Origin: Bradyrhizobiaceae bacterium Ga0074131
GTDB taxonomy: Bacteria; Pseudomonadota; Alphaproteobacteria; Rhizobiales; Xanthobacteraceae
NCBI GenBank assembly: GCA_001464035.1
Contig: LNEC01000019.1
Coordinates: 620,001-684,000, forward strand
Reading direction: 5' to 3'
DNA: 64,000 nt
Position 1 is the stretch's first letter. Each line of letters starts with the position of its first letter. Under the pieces are notes generated by a model. That model was not told the origin of the DNA. It saw nothing but the letters and a program-made list of their open reading frames with translations, and did no database searches. The position numbers were made by a program, and so were the translations under genes. Shown here in pieces: positions 43,808 to 51,871 of the stretch.

Positions 43808-43840
43808 CTTGAAACCAGATTGGCATTTTCTAGTTTATGG
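43808..43840 (+). promoter_or_regulatory. possible RpoH (sigma32) promoter for the hsp20 genes
   Basis: CTTGAAA (43808-43814) matches the -35 element of sigma32 promoters. An AT-rich TAGTTTAT lies at 43831-43838, 16 bases downstream, in place of the -10 element. The fit of the -10 is weak, but the AT-rich island is unusual for this DNA and stands about 110 bases before the first Hsp20 start, leaving room for an RNA thermometer. Confidence 0.45.
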
Positions 43841-43858
43841 CGTGCCGCGACCAGCGGT

Positions 43859-43946
43859 CCGGGCGCCCTTCGGGGCCCGGCGGAGACGGGCGCCGGAGAT
43901 GTCCGGAGCCTGCTCGTACCCATCTTGCTCAAAGGAGGATTTGGCT
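43859..43946 (+). promoter_or_regulatory. ROSE-like RNA thermometer in the hsp20 leader
   Basis: The core hairpin is CTTGCT (43924-43929), loop CAA, AGGAGG (43933-43938). The Shine-Dalgarno sequence pairs with the anti-SD box UUGCU, with a G opposite G, exactly as in ROSE elements of rhizobial small heat-shock genes. Two further stems lie upstream: CCGGGCGCCC/GGGCCCGG with a TTCG loop (43859-43880) and CCGGA/TCCGG (43893-43906). The ATG follows at 43947. At low temperature the ribosome site would be masked; heat would open it. Confidence 0.75.
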
Positions 43947-44408
43947 ATGAGGACTACCTACGATTTTGCTCCCCTTTGGCGGTCGACCATCGGCTTTGAC
44001 CGTCTTTTCGACCTCGTGGATGCCGCGCAACAGGCCGGCACGGAGGATAATTACCCACCGTGCAACGTCGAGCGCCTGGGCGAAGACCGCTACCAGATCT
44101 CGCTGGCTGTCGCCGGTTTCTCGCCGGACGAAATCGCGATCACCGCGGAACAAAGCGTGCTGACGGTAGAAGGCCGGAAAACCGAGAAGCAACAGCGCGA
44201 ATTCCTGCACCAGGGAATTTCGTCGCGGCCTTTCAGGCGGCAGTTCAATCTGGCGGACTATGTCCAGGTCAAGGGAGCGGCGTTTGACAACGGCTTGCTC
44301 CAGATCGAACTGGTCCGCGAGGTCCCGGAGGCCATGAAGCCGCGTCGGATTTCCATCGCAGCTTCGTCCGCTTCGAACGTCCGGCAGATCGACGGCAAAG
44401 CCGCCTGA
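43947..44408 (+). CDS. small heat-shock protein (Hsp20/IbpA class A-like)
   Basis: A 153-residue alpha-crystallin-type chaperone. The N-terminus MRTTYDFAPLWRSTIGFDRL is that of the IbpA-like class A proteins of Bradyrhizobium. The alpha-crystallin domain covers about 38-130 (NVERLGEDRYQISLAVAGFS, AFDNGLLQIELVREVP). It binds unfolding proteins as ATP-independent oligomers. ATG 43947 stands 8 bases after AGGAGG, itself sequestered in the ROSE-like hairpin. A second Hsp20 gene follows. Confidence 0.92.
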   Translation: MRTTYDFAPLWRSTIGFDRLFDLVDAAQQAGTEDNYPPCNVERLGEDRYQISLAVAGFSPDEIAITAEQSVLTVEGRKTEKQQREFLHQGISSRPFRRQFNLADYVQVKGAAFDNGLLQIELVREVPEAMKPRRISIAASSASNVRQIDGKAA

Positions 44409-44441
44409 CCGCGTCGCTGCACTTTCATATCATCGAACTGG

Positions 44442-44488
44442 CTTCCGCGGCGGCGGGTCCGCGGCGGAAGTCGCTTGATTGAAGGAGA
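44442..44488 (+). promoter_or_regulatory. second ROSE-like leader before the second hsp20 gene (tentative)
   Basis: A GC-rich stem (CTTCCGCGG at 44442-44450 with CCGCGGCGGAAG ending at 44470) is followed by TCGCTT (44471-44476), a 5-base loop and AAGGAG (44482-44487). TCGCT fits the UYGCU anti-SD consensus of ROSE, and the pairing again places G opposite G. The pairing is weaker than in the first element. Confidence 0.45.
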
Positions 44489-44495
44489 ATACACC

Positions 44496-44999
44496 ATGGC
44501 TATCAAGGATCTCATTCCCTGGAATAACAGGGGACGCGAGGTCGGCATTCACCGCGGAACCGACGTGAATCCGTTCGTTGCACTTCATCGCGAAATGAAT
44601 CGCATGTTCGACGATGTATTTCGCGGGTTCGATCTTGCACCGTTCGGACCCACCCCAGCATCGAACGGGTTTGGGTGGCCTCAGATCGACATCGACGAGA
44701 CGGACAAGGAGGTGCGCATCACCGCTGAGCTGCCCGGTCTCGACGAGAAGGACGTCAGTCTTGAAATGTCAAATGGGGTTCTTTCGATCTGCGGCGAGAA
44801 AAAATCGGAATCGGAAGACAAGGCCCGCCGTTTGAGCGAGCGGTATTACGGCCGATTCGAACGGCGAATACCGCTGGAGGACGTCGATGAGGACAAGACC
44901 TCGGCCACGTTCAAGAATGGCGTATTGACCATCACGGCGCCGAAATCCGCCGAGGCGAAGGCCAACGTCCGCCGCATCGCGATCAACCGCAGTGGCTGA
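44496..44999 (+). CDS. small heat-shock protein (Hsp20 class B-like)
   Basis: A 167-residue alpha-crystallin-family chaperone of the other rhizobial subclass. It starts MAIKDLIPWNNRGREV, has FVALHREMNRMFDDVFRGFD and the domain from about residue 58 (WPQIDIDETDKEVRITAELP) to ATFKNGVLTITAPKS. GAAGGAGA lies before ATG 44496. It is 87 bases downstream of the first Hsp20 gene and may be on the same transcript; a 14-bp hairpin ends the unit. Confidence 0.92.
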   Translation: MAIKDLIPWNNRGREVGIHRGTDVNPFVALHREMNRMFDDVFRGFDLAPFGPTPASNGFGWPQIDIDETDKEVRITAELPGLDEKDVSLEMSNGVLSICGEKKSESEDKARRLSERYYGRFERRIPLEDVDEDKTSATFKNGVLTITAPKSAEAKANVRRIAINRSG

Positions 45000-45009
45000 C
45001 ACCAACAGA

Positions 45010-45041
45010 CGCTCGGGCGCTCAACTGTGAGCGCCCGAGCG
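45010..45041 (+). terminator. perfect 14-bp hairpin after the hsp20 pair
   Basis: CGCTCGGGCGCTCA (45010-45023), loop ACTG, and TGAGCGCCCGAGCG (45028-45041), 11 bases after the stop codon of the second Hsp20 gene. GAAAAG follows, with no T-run, so termination strength is inferred from the stem alone. Confidence 0.65.
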
Positions 45042-45110
45042 AAAAGATGCGGCAAAAGCCGCGCCCCGCAAACGCGCCGCCGATCAGTAGGCATCGCAAG
45101 GAGACGCCAG

Positions 45111-45575
45111 GTGGTCAAGGAACGCAGGAGCGCAGAGGAGTTGCGGCGAATGATGCTGGCGGCTGCCCGCCAGAGCGGAGATTGCAGCGAATTGGAAGAT
45201 CTTTTCATATTTGGTCCTGCGCCACGGCCCGATGCCAATTGGGGCTTCGGCATCGCTGGCAAGGACAACAAGGTATCCGTGGCCTGCTACACGCGCCTCA
45301 ACCGGATCGCCAGCGAGCTTCAGCAGGAGTTTGAACTGCACCCGGTCAAGGCGGCCCGACGCGAGATCGAGGCGAGAGTCTGGTCCTTGATCCATGACCA
45401 TCCGACGCTCAAGGCCTCGCTGTCGCAGGCCGGTGGCGCCTACGAAATCACCACGTTCAGGAAAGTGGAGGGTCGGCCCAATTGGACGATGGAACGGAAT
45501 ACCGACGATCGGCTGGCCAAAGCGGCCTTTGAACGGGTTGTCCGGTCGGTTCAAACCCAGATTGAGTTGGAATGA
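45111..45575 (+). CDS. conserved hypothetical protein
   Basis: A 154-residue soluble protein without a recognisable domain. Charged helical start (VKERRSAEELRRMMLAAAR), a middle with DNWGFGIAGKDNKVS-like aromatic strands, and an acidic end (RVVRSVQTQIELE). GTG 45111 is the best start: AAGGAG (45098-45103) lies 7 bases upstream, while the frame can be opened earlier at 45027 without support. It follows the heat-shock genes after a hairpin and converges on modC. No function can be given. Confidence 0.65.
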   Translation: MVKERRSAEELRRMMLAAARQSGDCSELEDLFIFGPAPRPDANWGFGIAGKDNKVSVACYTRLNRIASELQQEFELHPVKAARREIEARVWSLIHDHPTLKASLSQAGGAYEITTFRKVEGRPNWTMERNTDDRLAKAAFERVVRSVQTQIELE

Positions 45576-45606
45576 GCGGTTTGCAGCGGCCTGGGCAGCG
45601 GCGATA

Positions 45607-46287
45607 TCAGGCCGGCGATGCCGTCCCCGGCAGCATCTCCGGCCCGCCGAACGCGATCACCCGTCCGCGCCGGAGCATCACCACCTGCGTCGCCAGCTGG
45701 CGCATTTCGCCGGAGTCATGACTGACATAGACCATCGGCACATTGGCCTCGTCGCGCAGCCGCACCAGATAGGGCAGGATCTCCACCTTGCGTTCCTCAT
45801 CCAGCGACCCCATGGGCTCGTCGAGCAGCAGCAGCCGCGGTTGCGCCAACAGCGCCCGCCCCAGCGCCACGCGCTGACGCTCGCCGCCGGACAGCCGGCC
45901 GGGACGGCGGTCGAGCAAATGGCCGATGTCGAGCAGGTCGGTGACGCGCGCATGCTGGGCGGGATCTTCGGCAAGCCGGTTCATGCGCCGCCCGTAGTCG
46001 AGATTCTGCCTGATATCGAGATGCGGAAACAGCCGCGCGTCCTGGAATACGTAGCCGATCCGGCGGCGATGCGCCGGGATGTGCACACCGTCAGCGGTGT
46101 CGTCGAGCGTCTCGCCGTCGATGGCGATGATGCCGCGGTCGGGCCGCAGCAAGCCGGCGATCATGTTGATCAGCGAGGTCTTGCCGGCGCCGGAGGCGCC
46201 GAACAGGCCGGTTACGCGTCCCTCGCTGGCGAACGCGGCTTCGATGGCGAATTCACCGAGCTGCTTTGAAACGTCAACGCGCAGCAT
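45607..46287 (-). CDS. modC: molybdate ABC transporter ATP-binding protein
   Basis: A 226-residue ATPase with Walker A GASGAGKT (30-37), signature LSGGERQR near residue 131 and LLLLDEPMGSLDEE as Walker B. IPAHRRRIGYVFQDARLFPH is typical of ModC. The protein ends soon after the D-loop and H-loop (VYVSHDSGEMRQL); the C-terminal TOBE/Mop molybdate-sensing domain found in ~350-residue ModC is missing. Gene order modA-modB-modC and the short gaps (5 and 2 bases) support the assignment. Confidence 0.88.
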   Translation of the reverse strand: MLRVDVSKQLGEFAIEAAFASEGRVTGLFGASGAGKTSLINMIAGLLRPDRGIIAIDGETLDDTADGVHIPAHRRRIGYVFQDARLFPHLDIRQNLDYGRRMNRLAEDPAQHARVTDLLDIGHLLDRRPGRLSGGERQRVALGRALLAQPRLLLLDEPMGSLDEERKVEILPYLVRLRDEANVPMVYVSHDSGEMRQLATQVVMLRRGRVIAFGGPEMLPGTASPA

Positions 46288-46289
46288 GA

Positions 46290-46985
46290 TCAGTTCCCAT
46301 GCAGGCGCTTGGTGGCGCGCCGGGCGAACCATTCGGAGCCGACCAGCGCGGCAAGCGCGATCACGATCGATACCACCACCAGCCGCAGCGCCGCGGCATC
46401 GCCATCCGGCGTCTGGATCAGCGAATAGATAGCGGAGGAAATGGTCTGGGTTTCGCCCGGGATGTTCGACACGAAGGTGATGGTGGCGCCGAACTCGCCG
46501 ATCGCCTTGGCAAAGCCGAGCACCATGCCGGCCAGCACGCCCGGCAGCGCCAGCGGCAGCGTGATGGTGAGAAACACCCGCCACGGCGATGCGCCCAGGG
46601 TCGCCGCGGCCTGCTCCAGCCGCCGGTCCACCGCTTCGATCGACAGCCGGATCGGCCGCACCAGCAGCGGGAACGACATGATGCCGCAGGCCAGCGCTGC
46701 CCCGGTCCAGCGAAACGCGAACACGATGCCGAAATGGTCGGCGAGCCAGGCGCCGATCACGCCGCGCCGGCCGAACGTCAGCAGCAGGAGATAGCCGGTC
46801 ACGACCGGCGGCAGCACCAGCGGCAGATGTACCAGCGCATCCACCAGCGACTTGCCCCAGAAGTCCCGCCGCGCCAGCAGCCACGCCAGCGCGATGCCGA
46901 GCGGCGTCGCCACCAGTGTCGCAACCGCGGCGACCCGCAGCGAAAGCTGGATGGCGGTCCATTCCGTGGGGGAGAGTTCGAACAC
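46290..46985 (-). CDS. modB: molybdate ABC transporter permease
   Basis: A 231-residue permease with five to six helices. LSPTEWTAIQLSLRVAAVAT is the standard ModB opening, and AATLGASPWRVFLTITLPLA the EAA loop. GTG 46985 is the start codon, 5 bases after the modA stop. It forms the channel for molybdate, needed here for molybdoenzymes and, in diazotrophic relatives, nitrogenase. Confidence 0.9.
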   Translation of the reverse strand: MFELSPTEWTAIQLSLRVAAVATLVATPLGIALAWLLARRDFWGKSLVDALVHLPLVLPPVVTGYLLLLTFGRRGVIGAWLADHFGIVFAFRWTGAALACGIMSFPLLVRPIRLSIEAVDRRLEQAAATLGASPWRVFLTITLPLALPGVLAGMVLGFAKAIGEFGATITFVSNIPGETQTISSAIYSLIQTPDGDAAALRLVVVSIVIALAALVGSEWFARRATKRLHGN

Positions 46986-46990
46986 GCGGC

Positions 46991-47776
46991 TCAGGTCGTC
47001 GGGGTGACGAGAAACGTGAAGCCATGTTTCTCGAAGATGGTTTTGGCTGCGGCCGAGCGCAGGAAGGCGAGATAGGAGTCGGCTTCCGGCTTCGCGGCCG
47101 CCGTCGCCGCCACGGGGTAGATGATGGCGGGGTGGGATTCGGCGGGAAAGGTGCCGACGATTCTGACGCCGGGTTCGACCCTGGCGTCGGTCGAATAGAC
47201 GATGCCGAGCGGCGCCTCGCCGCGCGCCACCAGCGTCAGCGCCGCGCGCACGCTCTCGGCCATCGCGAATTTCGGCTCCGCCGCCTGCCAGGCGCCGAGT
47301 CTCTGCAGCGCTGCCTTGGCGTATTTGCCTGCCGGAACCGCCTTGACATCGCCGGTCGCGATCCTGCCGTCGCCGGCGAGTCTTGAAAGATCAAAGCCCG
47401 GGCCGATCGCGATGTTGCCGGTCTTCGATTCCTTCGGTGCAATGAGGACGATACGGTTGCCGAGCAGGTTGATCCGCGTCGGCTCGTTGATGGTCTTCTT
47501 CGCGACCGCATACTCCATCCAGTCGGTATCGGCGGAGACGAAGATATCCGCCGGCGCGCCCTGTTCGATCTGTTTGGCCAGTGTCGAACTGGCGGCATAG
47601 CTGGCGACGATCCTGACGCCGGTTTTGGCAGCATAGGCGGCGTCGACTTCATCGAGCGCGTTCTTCATCGAAGCCGCGGCGAACACGGTGAGGCTCTTGT
47701 TCTGCGCCAGGGCCGGAGCATGGACCGCTCCGCACAGCACGGCGCAGGCGACGAAGATTGCGGCAGGCCGATGCAT
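46991..47776 (-). CDS. modA: molybdate ABC transporter substrate-binding protein
   Basis: A 261-residue periplasmic protein. Signal peptide 1-24 ends APALAQ. LTVFAAASMKNALDEVDAAY is the ModA start with the oxyanion-binding Ser, then SYAASSTLAKQI and GAPADIFVSADTDWM. A MosA-type binding pocket for molybdate/tungstate is expected. ATG 47776 fits the signal peptide; a longer frame upstream adds a non-signal tail. No ModE gene or recognisable ModE operator is adjacent. Confidence 0.9.
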   Translation of the reverse strand: MHRPAAIFVACAVLCGAVHAPALAQNKSLTVFAAASMKNALDEVDAAYAAKTGVRIVASYAASSTLAKQIEQGAPADIFVSADTDWMEYAVAKKTINEPTRINLLGNRIVLIAPKESKTGNIAIGPGFDLSRLAGDGRIATGDVKAVPAGKYAKAALQRLGAWQAAEPKFAMAESVRAALTLVARGEAPLGIVYSTDARVEPGVRIVGTFPAESHPAIIYPVAATAAAKPEADSYLAFLRSAAAKTIFEKHGFTFLVTPTT

Positions 47777-47952
47777 CGTGGCGCTCCATGCGTCTTTCGC
47801 AGCGCGCTTTCTCGCGCAAGTCGGGCGGTGATGATGGAATGCGACAGCGGGAAGCGCCGTTCCGGCCATCCGGCGGACTTACGATCCGTCCGGATATCGC
47901 GGGCTTGACCCTACAGCATCGTCGGACCGAGGCAAAGCCTCTGCGCCACGGG

Positions 47953-48900
47953 CTATTGCTTCGCGTCCGGCGCGGCCAGCACCGCTTGGCAGGCCTCGGG
48001 CAGCTGTGCCAGCGTCATTGGCGGGCGCGGCTTCGGCGGCACCGTCGGCGGCTTCGGGAAGAGGGTGGATTCCCTGAACCAGTAGGCGAGATCGTCGGCG
48101 CTGCAGCCCTCGCCCTCGGTCGGCTCCTGCTGGCTCTCGCATTGGCCGCTGCCCGGCGGGCATTTGATGCGGATGTGGAAGTGATAGTCGTGGCCGTACA
48201 TCGGCCGCACCTTGGGCAGCCAGCTGCGGTCGCCCGTGGCTTCGCGGCACAGCGCCTTCTTGATCGCGGCGTTGACGAAGATGCGCTGCACGCTCGGTTC
48301 GCGGGCCGCGGCGCGGATCACGCTGAGATGGCTCGGCGTCCACACCGCGGGATCGATGTCGAGCCGGTCGGGACGCACCATCATCACCGCCGACATTTCC
48401 TCGCGCTCGTTGCGCGACAACTGCCGGTTCGGCATCGGCGTCAGCCAGATGTCGGCGTCCAGCCCGGCTTGATGGCTGGCGTGCCCGGTCAGCATCGGGC
48501 CGCCGCGCGGTTGCGACATGTCGCCGACCAGGATTCCCGGCCAGCCGGCCTCCTTGCGCGCCCGCGCCGCCAGCCGCGCCACCAGCGCGACCATGTCCGG
48601 ATGCCCCCAATTGCGATTGCGCGACAGCCGCATCACCTGCCAGCTCTCGCCATTGATCGGCAGCGCTGCCGCGCCGGCGATGCAGCCCTTGGCGTAGAAG
48701 CCGACCACCCGCGTCGGCATTGCCGCCGGCAGCACCTTGCGGCCGAACAGCTCCTTGGCGCCCAGCTTGGGATCGTTGGGATTGGCCAGCGGCGGCAACG
48801 GCTTTGGATTGACGCTGCCCTTGTCCTGCGCCGACGCCGGGGTGGCGGCGACGAAGGTTGCGGCTATCAGCAGGAGGGTGAGAATCAGGCGGGCATTCAT
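47953..48900 (-). CDS. mepA: penicillin-insensitive murein endopeptidase
   Basis: A 315-residue periplasmic LAS-family metalloendopeptidase that cuts the D-Ala-mDAP cross-links of peptidoglycan. Signal peptide 1-24 ends TPASAQ. GGPMLTGHASHQAGLDADIW carries zinc ligands H and D, and GHDYHFHIRIKCP the second His pair. Cys pairs (CIAG, CRE, CP, CES, CSAD) fit the disulfide pattern of MepA. A Pro-rich tail (PPTVPPKPRPPM) precedes the end. Confidence 0.9.
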   Translation of the reverse strand: MNARLILTLLLIAATFVAATPASAQDKGSVNPKPLPPLANPNDPKLGAKELFGRKVLPAAMPTRVVGFYAKGCIAGAAALPINGESWQVMRLSRNRNWGHPDMVALVARLAARARKEAGWPGILVGDMSQPRGGPMLTGHASHQAGLDADIWLTPMPNRQLSRNEREEMSAVMMVRPDRLDIDPAVWTPSHLSVIRAAAREPSVQRIFVNAAIKKALCREATGDRSWLPKVRPMYGHDYHFHIRIKCPPGSGQCESQQEPTEGEGCSADDLAYWFRESTLFPKPPTVPPKPRPPMTLAQLPEACQAVLAAPDAKQ

Positions 48901-49319
48901 CGGGTCACTCTATAGCCTGAGCTTAGCACGAAACAGGCAGCCGGCGAAAAGCCGCCTCGTACGGCGGGCCACGGTTCCCGCTCGGGACCTTTGGCGAAGC
49001 TGGCGCGGCCCGGCAATCCCCCGATCGGGATCTCGGACTGACGTGTTCTTAACCGTCCGATAACCGTGTCCTGCATTGGCGAAATTTCACGTGCGCGCGC
49101 GGGCGGCGCCCATACATTGTGCAGCCTTGTTCCCGATCGCCTATCCGCCGGCGATTTTGCCTTGCGCATGCAACGATGCCTGGCGTGGCGCCTTTGGATG
49201 TCGTTTGCCGCGCGCGGATCCCCGCGCATTCGCCACTTGCTCCCGCCGCCAAGTGTTACCAATTTTTCAGACACTTGTCGGAGAACACGGCGACGCAGAA
49301 TGCGAGTGGGTGCAAGCGA
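48901..49319. other. intergenic region upstream of the GGDEF-EAL gene
   Basis: About 420 bases without a supported gene. The frame of the downstream protein is open upstream to 49119, but that part is Cys/Arg-rich and not like any PAS or GGDEF protein. The divergent promoters of mepA and the signalling gene must lie here. I see no clear operator or repeat. Confidence 0.4.
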
Positions 49320-51569
49320 ATGCAGAGTCACCGGCCGAAGCCAGCCAGGAAACCGAAACATGCGGCGATGGCCCGCATTTCCGGCCGACCGGCGAAGCCC
49401 ATTCCGAAGCTCCAAGGTAAGCTTAAAGGCAAACGCCGGCGCGTTGCAGCCGAGGTCGGCGAAATCGTGCGCCAGCGCGCCGAGGCCGAAGCGGCGATCA
49501 CGAATGCGCGGAAATCCCATGAGCGGCTGCGCGAGGCGATCGACATCCTGCCGCAGGGCATCGTGTTTCTCGACGCCGACGGGCGCTACATTCTCTGGAA
49601 CAAGAAGTATGCCGAGATCTACAACCGCAGCTCCGATCTCTTCAAGCCGGGCGCCCGGCTGCAGGATACGATCCGCGTCGGCGTCGAGCGCGGCGACTAT
49701 CCGGAGGCGGTCGGCCGCGAGGAAGAATGGATCGCCGAGCGGCTGGCCAAACTTCATCTCCCCCACGGGCGCCACGAGCAGATCCTTGCCGACGGCCGCT
49801 GCATCCTGATTGAGGAGCGGCTGACCGAGGGCGGCGGCATCATCGGCCTGCGCGTCGACATCACCGAACTGAAGCAGCGCGAGGCCTCGTTCCGCCTGCT
49901 GTTCGACAGCAATCCCGTGCCCATGATCGTCTGCGCGCTGAACGACGAGCGCATCCTAGGCGTCAACGACGCCGCCATCGAGCATTACGGCTATAGCCGC
50001 GCCGAATTCGAGAAGCTGACCATCCGCAGCGTGCAGGCCTTCGAAACCGAACTGCCGTGGGGAGGGGACCGTTCCAGCGACGAACAGACCGCACGGACCT
50101 GGAAGCATGTCAGGGCCGATGGCGCCCTGATCGACCTCGCGATCTACTCGCGCCAGCTTGTCTATCACGAGCAGCCCGCGGTGCTGCTGTCGCTGATGGA
50201 TATCACCGAGCGCAAGCGCGCCGAGACGCGGCTCGCCTTCATGGCCCAGCATGACGGTTTGACGGGGCTCCCGAACCGCAACCTGTTGCGCCAGCAGATG
50301 GACGATATTCTCCTGCACACGAGGCGCAGCGCGGAGAAGATCGCGGTGCTGGTGCTTGGCCTCGACAGTTTCAAGGCGGTCAACGATACGCTCGGCCACG
50401 GCATCGGCGACAAGCTGCTGCGCGGCGTCGCCAAGCGGCTGCGGTCCATGCTGCGCGAGGAGGATATGCTGGCCCGCCTCAACTCCGACGAATTCGCGAT
50501 CATCCAGAGCGGGCTGACGCGCCCGGAGGATGCGGTGCTGCTGTCGAAGCGGCTGCTGGAGGCGATCGGCGAGCCCTATCTGCTCGACGGCCATTCCGTC
50601 ATGATCGGCGCCAGCATCGGCATCGCCATGGCGCCTGGCGACGGCGACGAGTCCGAGAAGCTGCTCAAGAACGCCGACATGGCGCTGTCCCGCGCCAAGA
50701 AAGATTCGCGCGGCACGTTCGCTTTCTTCGAAGCCGGCATGGATGCCCGCGCCCAGAGCCGCCGCAGGATCGAGATCGATCTGCGCGACGCGATCCAGAA
50801 CGACGTGCTGCGGCCGTACTACCAGCCGCTGGTCGACCTCGCGACCGGGCGGATCACCGGCTTCGAGGCGCTGGTGCGCTGGCCGCACGCGGAGCGCGGC
50901 ATGGTATCGCCGGCCGAGTTCATTCCTGTCGCCGAGGAGACCGGGCTGATCAATGCGCTCGGCGGCCTGATGCTGCGCCGCGCCTGCGCGGACGCCGCAC
51001 TCTGGCCCGATGACGTCCGCGTTGCGGTCAACCTGTCGCCGCTCCAGTTCCGGGTCGGCAATCTGCTGTGGCTGGTGATGGATACGCTGAAGCAAACCGG
51101 GCTGCCGGCGAGGCGTCTGGAGCTGGAAATCACCGAAACGCTGCTGCTGGAAAAGAGCAGCCAGGTGCTGGCGACGCTGCACGCGCTGCGCGCGCTCGGC
51201 GTCCGCATCTCGATGGACGATTTCGGCACCGGCTATTCCAGCCTGAGCTATCTCCGGAGCTTTCCATTCGACAAGATCAAGATCGACCAGTCGTTCGTGC
51301 GCGACCTCGGCGCCAACCGAGATGCGCAGGCGATCGTGCGCTCGATCATCAGCCTCGGCATCGGCCTCGGGGTAACCATCACCGCCGAAGGCGTCGAGAC
51401 CGAATCCGAATTGAGCTGCCTGCGCGCCGAGGGCTGTCACGAGGGGCAGGGCTTCCTGTTCAGCCGCGCGCGGCCCAACGCCGAGATCGTGGCGCTGCTG
51501 CAGGCGCAGCGCGGCCCGGACTACGTCGCGGCGGTGGAGCCGCACGAGAAAGCTGCGCTGGTGGCGTGA
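49320..51569 (+). CDS. PAS-PAS-GGDEF-EAL protein (probable c-di-GMP phosphodiesterase)
   Basis: A 749-residue soluble regulator. A basic, coiled N-terminus is followed by a PAS fold (about 55-165, EAIDILPQGIVFLDADGRYI), a second PAS (about 175-290, LLFDSNPVPMIVCALNDERI), a GGDEF domain (about 305-470) and an EAL domain (about 480-735). The cyclase site is degenerate: NSDEF at 388-392 in place of GGDEF. The phosphodiesterase site looks intact: EAL at 516-518, then EITETLLLE, DDFGTGYSS and DKIKIDQSF. ATG 49320 is the assumed start; ATG 49368 is also possible. Confidence 0.85.
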   Translation: MQSHRPKPARKPKHAAMARISGRPAKPIPKLQGKLKGKRRRVAAEVGEIVRQRAEAEAAITNARKSHERLREAIDILPQGIVFLDADGRYILWNKKYAEIYNRSSDLFKPGARLQDTIRVGVERGDYPEAVGREEEWIAERLAKLHLPHGRHEQILADGRCILIEERLTEGGGIIGLRVDITELKQREASFRLLFDSNPVPMIVCALNDERILGVNDAAIEHYGYSRAEFEKLTIRSVQAFETELPWGGDRSSDEQTARTWKHVRADGALIDLAIYSRQLVYHEQPAVLLSLMDITERKRAETRLAFMAQHDGLTGLPNRNLLRQQMDDILLHTRRSAEKIAVLVLGLDSFKAVNDTLGHGIGDKLLRGVAKRLRSMLREEDMLARLNSDEFAIIQSGLTRPEDAVLLSKRLLEAIGEPYLLDGHSVMIGASIGIAMAPGDGDESEKLLKNADMALSRAKKDSRGTFAFFEAGMDARAQSRRRIEIDLRDAIQNDVLRPYYQPLVDLATGRITGFEALVRWPHAERGMVSPAEFIPVAEETGLINALGGLMLRRACADAALWPDDVRVAVNLSPLQFRVGNLLWLVMDTLKQTGLPARRLELEITETLLLEKSSQVLATLHALRALGVRISMDDFGTGYSSLSYLRSFPFDKIKIDQSFVRDLGANRDAQAIVRSIISLGIGLGVTITAEGVETESELSCLRAEGCHEGQGFLFSRARPNAEIVALLQAQRGPDYVAAVEPHEKAALVA

Positions 51570-51871
51570 GGGCCTAACAGGCCGTCGTTGCGAGCGAAGC
51601 GAAGCAATCCATTCTTTCTTTTCGCTGTGACGATGGATTGCTTCGCTTCGCTCGCAATGACGGCTTTGACACCTCGCTCCTAAGGCGGCGTTATGAGCGC
51701 TTATTCGGCGTCCTGCGCTTCCGCAGATGATAGGTCAGCGCCAGCGCCACGCAGTGGCGCAGCGCGGCTTCGGGAAGCTTGTCCTTGGTGCTCAAGAGGA
51801 TGCTGCGGTTGCCGCGGGATCCGGCTTTCCGCTCGCCGGCTTCGCCGCGCGCGTCGGCTTCGCCAGCTTCT
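51570..51871. other. intergenic region after the GGDEF-EAL gene
   Basis: The first third is the hairpin at 51581-51664. The remainder (about 51690-51870) reads on the minus strand, with frameshifts, as a basic start (MKKLAKPTRAAKPASGK) and then STKDKLPEAALRHCVALALT, which looks like a decayed small gene. No intact frame survives. Confidence 0.4.
51581..51664. repeat. near-perfect 32-bp-arm extragenic hairpin
   Basis: Left arm 51581-51612 and right arm 51633-51664 are reverse complements at 31 of 32 positions, with a 20-base loop. The arm contains TTGCGAGCGAAGCGAAGCAA. This is the cleanest copy of a repeat whose decayed relatives lie at 15848-15975 and, in part, at 1769-1790. Such elements are dispersed between genes in this genus. 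It can also act as a terminator for the gene before it. Confidence 0.75.

Noticed and set aside
41842..43932. 696-codon frame on the minus strand
   Set aside because: Lies opposite the NhaP2-type antiporter; shadow composition only.
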